Shown here: in pieces, positions 32,501 through 42,834 of the stretch | Numbering within the stretch: position 1 is the stretch's first letter | Layout: each line of letters starts with the position of its first letter | Assembly: GCA_016858145.1 (NCBI GenBank) | Contig: JAEHOE010000213.1 | Span: 62,001-126,000, forward strand | Direction of reading: 5' to 3' | DNA from: Edaphochlamys debaryana | Lineage: Eukaryota > Chlorophyta > Chlorophyceae > Chlamydomonadales | Length of the DNA stretch: 64,000 nt | The notes under the pieces: model-generated | The model's database searches: none | What the model saw: the letters and a program-made list of their open reading frames with translations, nothing else | Told to the model about the DNA's origin: nothing | Translations under genes and position numbers: made by a program

Positions 32501-34101
32501 CGGCGCGGCTGGCCCCGGGTCAGGAGCTGACGTGGACCTTCGTGCTGTGCCGGCCGCACGGTAGGGGTGGGGTGGGGTGGGGTGGAGGGGGCGTGACGGC
32601 TTGCGGATTGTTTGAGAGGCCCCGAGCCCCTATCGCGCTGTTGCGCCCTGGCGTACGGCCCCACGTGATCTCGCCCCCTTCATGCGCCCCTTGCTCAGCT
32701 GGCGTTCCCCGCGCACTCTTGATCGTCCGGTGCACGTGCTTGCTTGCTAAACCCTACGACCTCTCTCGGCCATGCAAAGTGCTAGCACCCCGCACCTCGT
32801 GCTCCCGCGCCTCCCCCCTCCGCCCCCCAATCAACCACCTCCTTCCAACCATGCCCTCCCCAGAGGCCCTGCCGCCCCTGCCAGCCCTCGGCGGCGCCGA
32901 GGACTGCTGCGCACTGCACCTGGTCTACGCCCTCACGCCCCCGCCCGCGGGACCCGGCGCCGCCGCCCCCGAGCCGGAGGAGGTCCTGGGGCCGGCGCTA
33001 CAGCCCGTGTGCGGCCTGCGATACCCGCTGCCGCCGCTCCTGCCGCCGGCGGCCAGCGGCGGCGGCGCCGCCGCCGTGGCCGCCGCCGCTGGTGATATCA
33101 CCGGCCCGGCGGACGGTGGTGGCGGCGGGCCGCCGAGCTGGGGTGGCGGCGGCGGCGGCCCGGCCGCCGCAGCGGCGGCGGCAGCGTCGATGCTGTCGTC
33201 GCCGTCGTTCAGCAGCCGCGCCGCCGCCGCCGGGCACCCGCCGCCGCCGCCCGTGCCGGCGGCCCTGCCTGGGCCCGGCGGGGCCTGCCCCAATGTGTAC
33301 AGCCACACGGGATCGTTCGCGCCTGCCTCGTCCCTCGCTCGGGCCCCGCTCGACGCGGCAGCTTCCCTCAGCTTCGGCGGCGCTACGCCCATCGCCGCCG
33401 CCGCCGGCGGCGCGCCCGGCGGCGGCGGCGGCAGCCTGACCTTTAGTCATGCCTTCACACTGGAGTTCCCGGCCAGCGCGGCCCTCACGCACAACCTCGT
33501 CTCCGTACGGCTCCTGGGGCCGTACTCGGGCGCCGTACGGCAGCCGCTGCACCTCACGTGGCTCATCACGCGCGTCTCCTCGCCGCCGCCGCCACTGACG
33601 TCATCGACCGCCGGCGCCGCCAGCCTGGCCTCGCCCGGCCCGTCCGCCGCGGGCGCCGCTTCCGGCGGCGGCGCCGTACTTTCCGGCGACGACGGTACGG
33701 CAGCGGGTTTCGCTGACGTGGCAGTGTACGACGTTATCGAGGTGGCGGACGAGCTCGCGATCGAGGGCGCCGGGGGCGGCCCCGGCACTGGCATGGGCGG
33801 CGGTTACCTGCCGGGCGAGGCCAGCGCGATCTTCAGCGGGGCCATGGGCGGCGGCGGCGGCGGCGGCGGCGCGGGTGGCGGCGGCGGCGGCGGTCGGGCG
33901 CAGTGGCAGTGGCGGCGCAGCGCCGGGTGTCGCGGCAGCGTGCGCCTGGGCCGGGCGCGGGGGGCGGTGGCGGTGGTGGAGGCGGTGGTGGTGCCGCTGG
34001 GGGTGGGGGTGCTGCCGGCGCCGCGGCTGCGGCTCAAGGGCTTACGTGAGGTGCGGGACGATGACGGCGCCGCGCAGGAGTACGTGGTGATCAGTGCGTG
34101 A
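17593..34101 (+). CDS. TRAPPC10: TRAPPC10 / TRS130, TRAPP-II tethering complex subunit, 2,818 aa
   Basis: Thirty-five exons: 17593-17679, 17809-17894, 18119-18215, 18492-18767, 18968-19303, 19559-19680, 19816-19943, 20203-20302, 20567-20732, 20884-21043, 21276-21424, 21693-21760, 21971-22013, 22288-22500, 22717-22755, 22896-23022, 23228-23320, 23769-24247, 24555-24656, 24832-25047, 25352-25444, 25728-25870, 25974-26060, 26252-26420, 26581-28153, 28385-28632, 28908-29262, 29544-29578, 29752-29919, 30166-30852, 31141-31284, 31574-31756, 32077-32157, 32395-32560, 32864-34101. All phases agree. TRAPP-II acts at the Golgi in Rab activation. Family signals: T-D-P-T-E-Y-K and W-V-V-V-Y-V (exon 4), V-Y-D-K-L-R-D-D-F, F-R-Q-Y-L-F-A-S-Q-A-R (exon 9), A-E-G-W (22/23), T-R-L-T-F-R-T-A-P and a C-terminal beta-rich domain ending R-L-K-G. 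Human TRAPPC10 is about 1,260 aa; the excess is Ala/Gly/Pro/His-rich insertion, mainly in exons 18, 25, 30 and 35. Exons 9, 14, 18 and 31 have duplicated edges. Confidence 0.92.
20439..20600 (+). repeat. Duplicated exon-9 start in TRAPPC10 (offset 128)
   Basis: GTTCCGGCAGTACC followed by GGTTCGCCAGCCAGG at 20439 matches the true exon start at 20567 with one mismatch over about 33 bases. The upstream copy lacks AG immediately before it (CACGTTCC), so it looks inactive. Confidence 0.85.
22168..22325 (+). repeat. Duplicated exon-14 start in TRAPPC10 (offset 120)
   Basis: The segment coding L-A-L-A-H-L-Y-N-E-A occurs at 22168-22206 and again at 22288-22326. The reading frame is open between them, but the upstream copy is preceded by CAC, not AG. 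Confidence 0.85.
23658..23800 (+). repeat. Duplicated exon-18 start in TRAPPC10 (offset 111)
   Basis: CACAG|GTTTCCGTAACGCCCACGG (23658) repeats as TACAG|GCTTCCGTAACGCCCACGG (23769). Both have AG acceptors and 111 is a multiple of three with no stop between. Confidence 0.88.
24676..24762. repeat. GCTGTGCTGTGTCC minisatellite in TRAPPC10 intron 19
   Basis: Irregular repeats of CTGTGCTGTG with GTCC/GTCTT interruptions just after the exon-19 donor. Confidence 0.8.
31033..31190 (+). repeat. Duplicated piece of TRAPPC10 exon 31 in its upstream intron (offset 134)
   Basis: CGTGCTCCTGCGGCTGCCCG at 31033 matches CGTGCTCCTGTGGCTGCCCG at 31167 inside exon 31. A CCCTGGGC piece also recurs (31063 and 31142). 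The upstream copies are intronic. Confidence 0.75.
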
Positions 34102-34165
34102 TGCGACCGGGGAGACTCTGGGTCATCAGTCATCATGGTACGTGGTGATCAGTGCGTGATGACTG
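34081..34165 (+). repeat. Duplicated TRAPPC10 stop region (offset 58)
   Basis: TACGTGGTGATCAGTGCGTG, which contains the last codons, starts at 34081 and again at 34139. The following TGATGCGACCG is also partly repeated. The first copy carries the gene's TGA at 34099-34101. Confidence 0.88.
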
Positions 34166-35266
34166 ATGCGACCGTGGAGGCTCTGGGTCGTTAGTCCGCG
34201 GCGGGCGGATGAGGCCCTTAGGCTTCCGTATGGCGCTGGGCCTGTGGTGCTGGGCCTACTGGGCCCATGTTATGCTGCTGGGCCTACTGGTACATGGTGC
34301 TGGAAGGGGGAGTCAAGACATGCACAACTGGGAGAGGGGGTTGGGACCGGCGGGGGGTGCTGGGCTGTCGAGTCGCGCGTGGTCGATCAATCAGCGTGAC
34401 CCCGGCATGGGGTTTTCCGGCCCGGCCTGATCAGAGCTGAGTTTGGAGCAGACGTGCACTGCAAGCAAGTGCCAGGGCTAGGTGTCCGGCACGACTCAGG
34501 GGCGGGTGATGGGGTTCATGATTGAGGCTTTGAGCCTTGGACGAAAAGCACGCACGGAGCTTGGGGCCGCAGCTCTTCCAACGCTTGCCGTGTACGGGGG
34601 ACGCATGCATGTGGGCGGGTGTGGGAAAGCAGCGCAGAGCACGATGGCACGCTTGGCTCCAGGCCCCCAGTCACCTCGCGGCCGTGGCAAAGCAAGACGA
34701 GAGGATGCTCTGGGCAAGTGGGAGAGTGTCCTTGCCCTAGGTCGCGCCACAGTGCGAACGAGTCGACCGAAACGACAGGCGCAGATTACATCCCGAGTTC
34801 CATCTCCCGAGTTCTCGAGAGACGTCCCGATCCATGTTACGTCATCAGGCCGGCGGCCCCGGGAGCTCCCTGGCGGGACGCTGGAGGCAGGTGGAATGGA
34901 AACGCTGGCTACCGTAGCTTAAGGGCCGCTAAGCGCCACTGGCCTCCCGCCCAATAATCCAGCCCGCGGCTCAGGCTGGCAGGTGGGTAGGGCGGCGCGG
35001 GGTGGAAGTGTGAACACGCGCGTACTTACGTACCGACATCGACGGTGTGAACCGCGGAATGCATGCGGGCATAGCAACAAGTATGTATTTCCATTTGGTT
35101 CTTGGTGAGAACGGCGTTCGGTCCCGCCCCCGTATCGGAGCAGGCGGAATGGGCGTCCACGAACGAGGTACACCTGCGCGCGAGACGCTTTCGTTACAGA
35201 AACTAGCATCAAATTTAATATGATTGCTGAACAAGTTGACCCCATCAACTCGTCAGCCCGTCGGAC
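34102..35266. other. Intergenic region between TRAPPC10 and the membrane-protein gene
   Basis: It holds the TRAPPC10 3' UTR and the promoter of the next gene. An A/T-rich patch (AAATTTAATATG, about 35211-35222) lies about 45-55 bp before the next ATG and could serve as a TATA-like element. I saw no plus-strand TGTAA here. Open frames such as 34482-34922 lack support. Confidence 0.5.
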
Positions 35267-37572
35267 ATGGCCATGCGATGGCCTTTCCAGTCGGGCCTTG
35301 TCGGCGCCCTGACAGCCGCCCTGTGCTTAACTGTAGGACTTGTATCAGCACAGCCCGCGCCGAGCCCGCCTCCCGATGAGGACTTAGACGGCGACCATGA
35401 TTCCCGCCTCGTCACAGTGCGCGTCGTCTGGGGAACGTGGGCAGGTGCGAGGGTCAACTAGTGTCCTCAACAGCGACGGCAAGGAAGGATAAGGTGGTGG
35501 GGCGAGTAGGGAACGGACAACCAGTCTACCCCTGGGGAAGACTCCGGGCCGGGTGACCTCGGGTGCAAGGGAGACGAGCAGGAGACGGCCCCTTCAATCT
35601 TTTGCCCTTTACTTGAACAGCCCACCCCCCCGCGAATCCCTCTGATGTTATTTAGGCATCATAGCTCTCTGGATCGCGTGTTGGGGCATCGGCGTGCACC
35701 TGACACACGACCAGCGCCGCCCCTCCGGCCGCGGCTGCTGGGTGTGGATGCGCACCGAAGGCATCGACCTGTGGCGCGACGTGGCGTGGTTCCGATTCTG
35801 GCTCATGCTCTTGCTTGACATGTCGTTGACAGGTAGGTGAGAGAATAGTCTCTTTCCGTGTTCCACCTGTGCCATCTCACGCCCCCATCAACCGCCTCGA
35901 CCCCGGCCCCACACACCCGCCACACAGATGCACCCGCCTCACACCCGCGCCCCGCACCCGCCCCGCCCCCCACACCCCTCCCCTTTCACCCCAAGCCCCT
36001 GACCCCCCTACCCCCAGCCTTGCTCCCCGACCCCTCCCCCATCTCCCCTCGAACCCCAGTCTACACCATTGTAGTCTTACACCGCAAGGCCCAAGCCACC
36101 TGCGAGGCCCAGTCCCCCTGGGAGGACTGCGGCGCCGCGGGCTGGCCCTACTCGGCCTGGATGGTGGCATTCCTGCTGGCGCCCTTCCTCAGCTTCGGCT
36201 GGTTCCTGTGCACGTCGGTGTTCTGGGCCAAGTCGCGGGTGCGGAAGCGGGCGTGGGGGCGTGTGTGGGGGCGTGTGTGGGGGGGGGGCGGGGGGAAGGG
36301 GCTAGGGGGCGGGGGTCTGTCATGGGGCGAAATCTAAGGGTGGAACGAGGGGATGAGCGGCGCTGAGGGGCCCTGGAGGCCCTCGGGGGCGAGCGGGATG
36401 GGTGGCGAAACGAAGGTTCCTTGGGGGTCGGGGAGGGGCCTTCGGGGTCCGCGAAACAAGCGGCGGCAAATCCGTGCCCGGTACCGGTTTTCGCACTTCT
36501 GTGTGCAGCCGGGGGCGAAGGGGGCGGGCAGGGGGGCGACGCGTTGAGGACCGCCGGTCGTCCGGTTGTCGCAGCAGTGCCGAGTGCCCTCACCCACGCC
36601 CCGGCGGCCCCGCTACACCGGTATGCTGCAGGAGGCCGGCGTCGTCCGGTCGTTCGGCAACACAGTTCTTGTGCCAAACAACGACCTGTGTCCCGGCCCC
36701 GCCTCCCCGCAGGAGGCCCGCATGGAGTCTGACCTGGGCAGCGCCAGCCTGCTGCTGGGGGACGTGCTGCTGTGGGAGATGCTGGCGTGCGCCGTGCTGG
36801 GCCTGCTGGGCGGCGCGGTGCTGCTCGTGGTGTGCGCGGCGTGCGCGGTAGCGCTGCCACTGCTGGCGGCGTGGGACTACCAGCGGGCACGTGAGCGGGC
36901 TGCTGGGCTTCTGCGGTTCCGGCCAGGTGCTGTAGAAAGGGGAAGGGCAGAGCTGCCAATCCGCCAGTCCGGCCTCGGCCCTCTCCGAAACCGACCCTGC
37001 CCCCGAATCTCTCTGTCCCGCCTACGTACCCGCCCCACATTGCAGAGGCCTTTGCTGTGTACACGCTGGTGTTCCTGGGCCTGTTCGCATCGCTGCCCAA
37101 CGCCGGCTACCTCACCTACCTCTACCTGGCCCCGCCCGCGTCCTACGACGCCGACGGCGACCTGCTGGCCAACCCCGTTTACATCGCCAACACATGGGCC
37201 TACCTGCGGCAGGTGGTCGTGGTGAGCGCCTGTACGGCAGCCGGGCGTGCGATGTGTCATCAGGGAGCAGGAGATGGGCACGTGCAGGCAGCCACGGCAC
37301 CCCGCACCCCGCACCCCCCTCAGAACCTGCTGTCCGCCAGCGTGAGCCTCACCACCCTGCTCGAGCTCATCATCCTGCGCGACCTCACCCCGCTGTACGG
37401 CTGTACGGCTGTACGGCTACCGCATCAGCGACGTGCCGGGCGCCAAGACCACGCGCACGCTGGTGCAGGCCTTCACGGCGCCCGTGTGAGCCCACCTAGC
37501 TGCTGGGGCTGGGGTAGAAGACATCTACGAAGCGGAGCGCTGCGGCTGGGGTCTGGGGAAGGCAACGAATAA
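35267..37572 (+). CDS. Multi-pass membrane protein of unknown function, apparent frameshift in last exon
   Basis: Exons: 35267-35444, 35656-35832, 36060-36238, 36575-36890, 37046-37221 and 37324-37572 (424 aa as it stands). A signal-peptide-like N-terminus ends near V-S-A-Q-P-A-P. About six hydrophobic segments follow: A-L-W-I-A-C-W-G-I-G, F-W-L-M-L-L-L-D-M-S-L-T-V-Y-T-I-V-V-L, M-V-A-F-L-L-A-P-F-L-S-F-G-W-F-L, an Ala/Val/Leu-rich segment in exon 4, Y-T-L-V-F-L-G-L-F-A, and L-L-S-A-S-V-S-L-T-T-L-L in exon 6. In the last exon CTGTACGG stands three times in a row (37393-37416). After it, the current frame uses untypical codons (CTA, CAT, CGA, CGT, CAA) to TAA at 37570. With one copy the frame would show only G/C-ending codons and stop at 37487-37489. 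I recognise no family. Confidence 0.7.
37393..37416 (+). repeat. Three tandem CTGTACGG units in a coding exon
   Basis: Exact 8-bp triplication. The two extra copies add 16 bp, which shifts the frame. See the membrane-protein entry. Confidence 0.9.
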
Positions 37573-38144
37573 TGCGACTGATGTTGGGAGCGGAAGGGAG
37601 GCAGGGGTCAGGTTATGCCCCTTCAAGGTGCCCGTGTGATGGAGCCGCTGGTTGTGCCACACATGCATAAGGCGCTGATGCGGCTCATGCATGATGGGAT
37701 CATCAGAGAGGCAGGGGTTTCGCCCGTTCGCGTACCAAGGCGGCGCCCGTGCGTGAGGGTGGCCTCGTCTGCTTCGACCACGGAGGGACAATGAATGAGG
37801 AGCTCGCTGTCACGCCAGCTGTCTCACCTAGCAAGCTGTGCTGAGCATGTGAACTAGATAGGGGCGATCGATGGCCCCTGACGTTAAAAAATTGCAAGCA
37901 TCTGTCTCTTTCCTTCGCCTCGGCCGGACCTTCTCCCACCCCCCACCCCGGGGCCCGCCCGCCCCCTCTGCCCTCGGCCTCACAGCCCCGCCCCGTCGCC
38001 ACTGTTGGGGTTGGCTTTGCTTCGCTCCTGCTCTCACACGCATTGCCACAGAACCTGAGTGACCGCATGCCAGGTACCCACCATCTTCCCTGCCCTCCAC
38101 GCAGCCATGAACACAAATGCGCGCCCCTCGCCTTTGCACCCAGT
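37573..38144. other. Convergent intergenic region / 3' UTRs
   Basis: It lies between the membrane-protein gene and the J-domain gene. No exon, RNA gene or TGTAA motif found on either strand. Confidence 0.5.
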
Positions 38145-41100
38145 CTACCCAGCCCTAGCTAGTTCGCCAGGCGGCGGGTGGGCCGCCGCACCCGCTTCTC
38201 CATCCGGCAGTAACGGCCCCTGCTGCTTCTGCTGCTGCTGGTCCGCCGCCCTCAGCCTGGCCAGGTGCGCCCTGGCCCCGGGGGGCAGCAGCGCCTCTCG
38301 GTCCACCCAGCGGCCCGCCTGCGCACATGGCGTAGGGACGGGGTAGGGTTAGGTCAGAGATTGGGGGGCGGGGGTGGGGCCCTGCTGCCTGCCTCGCGCT
38401 CGGCAGAGACCCTACCCCGCCGGCGCCACGCAGCCTGCCTCGCGGCCCCCCGCACCCCCCCCCCCTCCCCCAACCTGAGGCTCCTCGTGCTCCCAGGGCG
38501 GCGGCAGCACCCAGGCGCCACCCGCCAAGCGGAAGCACGCGGCCTGCGTGCGGGGAGGGGGGCAGGGCATGGGGGCGTGAGAGGGTTCATACCGGTACGC
38601 GGGGGCACAGCAGGCCCCTCGATGCCCATCCCCGTCCAGCCCCCCCACCTGCAGCAGGGGCTCCAGTCCGAAGGCGTCCTCGTCCTCAGCGAAGAACCGC
38701 ACACCCCGCCGCCCCTCCGGCCCGGACCCCCCAGGGCCCCAGCCGCCGCTGCCGCCGCTCTCGCCCCGGGCCGCCTGCCGGTGGTCCTGCCCGACCCCTA
38801 GATGCAGGACAGGGCCGGACAGAGGGGCAGGGGAGTGGGAGGAGTGGGAGGGTTGGGAGGGTTGGGAGGGTTGGGAGGGGTGGGAGGGGTGGGAGGGGTG
38901 GGAGGGGTGGGAGGGGTGGGAGGGTTGGGAGGGGTGGGAGGGGTGGGAGGCGAGGGGCGGGCGGCCTGCGCAATCGTACCGCCTCCGCCCTCTGCTTGCC
39001 CGCGCCCAAGCGGCGCACGCGCGGCACGCACCTCGCTTGTACTGCACCTCCTCGGGGCTGGGGTCGGGCAGCGCCAGGGCGACGGACAGCAGCCGCGGCG
39101 GCCTCCGGCCGCCCCCCGCCGCGGCGCCCCTGCCGCCCCCCTCCCCCTCCCCCAGGCTCCAGCTGCACCGCTCGGGGACCACTGCGCTGCGCCCGCCCGG
39201 GGAGGCGGCGGCCTCCTGGCCGGGTGTGGCCGCATCGTCGGGGCTGTGGGGGGCGAGGCGAGCGGCAGGGGTATCGCATGGCATCTCCTGGGTCGATGAG
39301 CGTGACAGCCCGTCCTCATGCCCCAGCCCACTCCCCCACACCTCCCAGCCCCCGCACGCCCAGCCCTCTACCTAGCCTAGCCCCCCCCCCTCCCCGATCC
39401 TCCTCTCCACCCCTTCACCAATCCCTTTCCCCCACCCTTTCATCCCCCCAATCCCAACGCCCAACCCCGCCCCCACCCCACCTGCTCCAGTAGCTCCGCG
39501 CCAGGCCCAGGCCCAGGCCCCGTACGCCCAGCTGCAGGCCCACGGGGCCCACCTGTACCTCCACGTCCTCCGCCCGCACCCACCAGGGCAGCGGCAGCTC
39601 CAGGAGCAGCTAGGGGGGTGGGGGGAGGGGCACGGGGAGGGGGAGGGGCGCCGACAGTGGGGCGCTTCGCACCCGGTGCATTGATCCAGGCGAGGGGTCC
39701 AGGGGATAAGTTTCACCCCTACCTATCTAGTAGTTTCCACCGACCTCTTAATAAACGTGGTTCGGATCAGCAGTCGATCCCTTGCCCGTACCTAGGAAGC
39801 AATCAGTTTGATCTGCTCTTCAGATCTACACATATCAAGGTAACGGTGCATCATTTTCTCACCTCACCACCCAAGCTCCAGCTTGCAGCAGCAGCACGGG
39901 GCGCACCCGTGCTTTCCCCGGCGTGAACCCCCAAGGCGTGCCCCCTTGGCGTAACGATGTAAACGATGCAACCAACATCATCAGGAGATCAGATGACCTC
40001 ACCTCGTCAGCCGTCTGGCTGAGGGTGTACGGCGGCGGCACGCAGCGCGCGCCGTCGCTGTCCCCGACGAACAGCCGCCGCCACCAGCCGCCGCCGCCGT
40101 CGCCCCTCCCGCAGTGCCGCAGCCAGGCCTCGGCGCCGGTCAGCCGCACAGCCTCCGTCGCTCCCCGCCCGGCGGTGCCCGGGGACCCGCCGGCTGCAGG
40201 GCTGGGTCGTCCGCTGTCCAGCGCGGGGGCTGCGGCACCGGCCTGGGCCTTGGCCAGGGTCAGCACGGCGAAGCGCCCGTCAGCGGTCCTGAGGCGGGCA
40301 GGCACGCAAGCGCAAGGCCCGAGGTTGGCACCTGACTCTTTCACAATGGAATCTGAGTGGCCTGCCTGAACGATGCTGTTCCACGGCGTGCTGGATTGAT
40401 CGTTCACGGTCTGCTGAATCCAGATTTCAGTTGCCACATGCTGCACGGCTGGACCCCGCCAGGCTTAAGCCAACGACCGACCGGGTCCGGGTCCAGAACC
40501 CAGAATCCACCGTCTGCTGAATCCAGGATTCGAAACCTGCCGAATGGACCCAGCTGGACCCAGCTGGACCCCGATGGACCCCGCCAGGCCCACCTGGTCA
40601 GCTCCAGCGGCGCCCCCGGCTCCAGCGGCCCAGCCAGCGCCCGCCGCAGCGCCGGCTGCGCCCCCCGCGCGCCCACCGTCAGCACGCCCCCGCCGCCCAC
40701 ACAGGCCTCTACCTCGGCGTCGTGGCGGCCTGGGGCCGGAGGGTTTGGGAGGGGGGAGGGGAGCGGGATGGGCCATGCATGTTCTAAATTGGTTGGGTGG
40801 CAAGATAGAGCGAGGAGTGGTGGCAGCCTAGGCAGAGACACGGTACCAGCCTAAAGCCTAGCTGGGAGCCTGGGCCAAGCAGTCAGCTGCATGCAGGGCA
40901 CGGCGAAACGCACATCCCATCCGGGCCCTGCCCACCATTTGGCAGGTGTACGGCAATGATCACGTGGGCGTGTGTCTGGGTCCACATGTACAGCCGGGCC
41001 AGGGCGGGCGCGTAGCGGCGCTGCCGGGGGAGGGCGGGGTCGGAAAGAGGGTGTTGGCGGTGTGGGTTGGAACGTGGGATTGCTGGATTGGGCGGGTGGT

Positions 41101-42834
41101 GGGGTCTGCCAACTACACGAAAGCACTCCTGCTCCCTTTCCCCGGCCAGCCCCGGCCCTGGCGGCTCACCGGTGCCCCCGGGTCCGCCTCCGCCAGCGCC
41201 GCGGCCTGCGCGAAGGCCCGCAGCTCCCGCCGCTGCGCTTCGGAGCGGTGGTGGGGGTCGGCGGCGGCCAGGCTGGGGGGGGGGGGGGCAAGGGGCGCTG
41301 GTGGGTTCAGGGCTTGAGGGCCCGGGGCGGCAAGGTGGGGGCGCGGACGGCTTTGGGAAAAGGCGAGGCCACAGTGCCATACGTACAGCAAGCCTGGTTC
41401 AAGGTTAGGATGGGGTGGGTCTCGCTCGGGGCAAAGGTAGGGCCCCGAAGCCACAGGGCCTTGCTGCCGCCCCACCGCCCCACCGCGCCCCCTCCCACCG
41501 CCGGTCATCCTCCAGGCGTTTGGCCTCGAACTCCCGCCGCCCCAGCGCCGCCGCCAGCGACCCGGGCGCCGCCACCAGGGGCCAGTGCGGCGGGTGCGCA
41601 CCCTGCGCGGGGAAGGGGTGGAGCGGGGGAGGGGGAGAGGGAGAGGGATTGGGCGGCGGCAGCGGCGCGGGCGTGTGGGTGCGTATATATCCTCAGCCCG
41701 CCCTGCGGCCCGCCCAGCTCCGCAGCTCCTCCCGCCCCCTTTCCCCCAAACCCCGCCTCGTGAGTCGTGAGTCGTCCATCCGCATCCCGTCCCCGCCCTC
41801 CCGAGCCTCCCCTCCCCCACCCCCCACCCCCCACCCGCCAGTGCTGCCTCCGCGCGCAGAAGCTGCAGAAGGGCCCCCCGCACACACAGCACGTGCGCGT
41901 GGCGGGGCGGCCGCAGCCCCCGCACGTGACCACCAGCTGGCAGGCGGGGAGCACGGGGCCGCGGGCGACCAGGCCCAGCTCCGCAAGCAGCGCCGCCTCC
42001 CCGCCGCGGGTCTGTGTGGGGTTTGGAGGTTGGGCGGGCGGGTTGGGGGTGGCCATGACATCGCGGGTTGTGTTGATCGCACGGGGGTTCACGTGGGCTG
42101 ACTAGGTGCGGGTGGGTAGATTAAATCCTCCGCTGGCGAATAGCTACGCAGGGTGGCAGCGCTTCCCCACACAGACAGACACAGGTACGCACGCACCCTG
42201 TCTCGCTCGTCCGTCTGCACTGTACGGCGCTGCTCGTCCAGACCGTACACGTCGTACGCCGCCCGCCGGCCTGGGTCGCGCAGGGCCTCCCAGGCGGACT
42301 GTACGGCGGCGAAGGCCTCGGCGGACCCCCCCTTGTCGGGGTGGGCGGCGCGGGCCGCGGCGTGGAAGGCCTGGAGGGGTCCGCACGGAAGGTTGGAAAC
42401 TCGAAACTAGAAGAGTGGAGCGCCAGGACCCGGTCGAACGGTTGTGCCCTGTGTTCCATTTCGGCTCTCGTCCCCCCTTTCCGGGCATTGGACGAGGGGC
42501 TCTCCCCTGTCCGTGCCCCTCACACCCCCCCAAGCCTCACCTTGCGTACGTCCTCTTGGCTGGACCCAAAGGCAACGCCAAGAACCTCGTAGTGGCTCCG
42601 GCCCCCGCCGCCTGTGTCGCCCGCGCCGCGGCACCTGCCCGCCCACGACCCCGCCGCCGCCGAGCTGGGCCCCGCCGGGATGCCGGCTGCGGAGTCCTCG
42701 GCCGGTCCCCTGGTGGTGGTGGCCCCGCGGCCCCTAGGTGCCGGCCCCGCCCCCGCCCAGGTTCCCCCTAGCCAGGGAGCCCCTGTGCGGGAGCTGGTCG
42801 CTTGGGGAGGTGCATCGCATGCCGAGCCTGGCAT
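38145..42834 (-). CDS. DnaJ-domain, zinc-finger and double CS-domain co-chaperone, 696 aa
   Basis: Exons: 42834-42541, 42370-42197, 42011-41835, 41602-41499, 41272-41170, 41020-40936, 40729-40594, 40288-40003, 39609-39482, 39243-39032, 38797-38649, 38543-38475 and 38318-38145 (697 codons with stop). The J domain starts near aa 79 (S-H-Y-E-V-L-G-V) and carries the HPD motif at 108-110, required to stimulate Hsp70. A Cys-rich finger follows with CGGC (186-189), CCVC (197-200) and CSFC (205-208). Two p23/NudC-like CS domains come next: one from about aa 285 (H-A-H-V-I-I-A-V-H-L-P-N-G) to W-W-R-R-L-F, the other from V-R-A-E-D-V-E-V to C-S-W-S-L-G and L-L-S-V-A-L-A-L-P. CS domains often bind Hsp90, so a link between Hsp70 and Hsp90 clients is plausible; this is inference. 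ATG 42834 is the first after the TATA box at 42945-42954. Confidence 0.85.
38834..38951. repeat. GGGAGGGGT/GGGAGGGTT minisatellite in an intron
   Basis: About a dozen 9-10-bp units of GGGAGGGGT or GGGAGGGTT, in the intron between exons 10 and 11 of the J-domain gene. G-rich on plus and C-rich in the transcript, it sits upstream of the exon-11 acceptor. Confidence 0.9.
40406..40592. repeat. Short direct repeats inside an intron of the J-domain gene
   Basis: GTCTGCTGAATCCAG occurs near 40411 and 40513, and CTGGACCCCGCCAGG near 40450 has a counterpart ending near 40588. GGACCCAGCT is also repeated in tandem. All lie in the intron after exon 7. Confidence 0.65.

Noticed and set aside
34482..34922. 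146-codon plus-strand open frame after TRAPPC10
   Set aside because: No motif, poor codon bias, and it lies in the expected 3' UTR/promoter interval.
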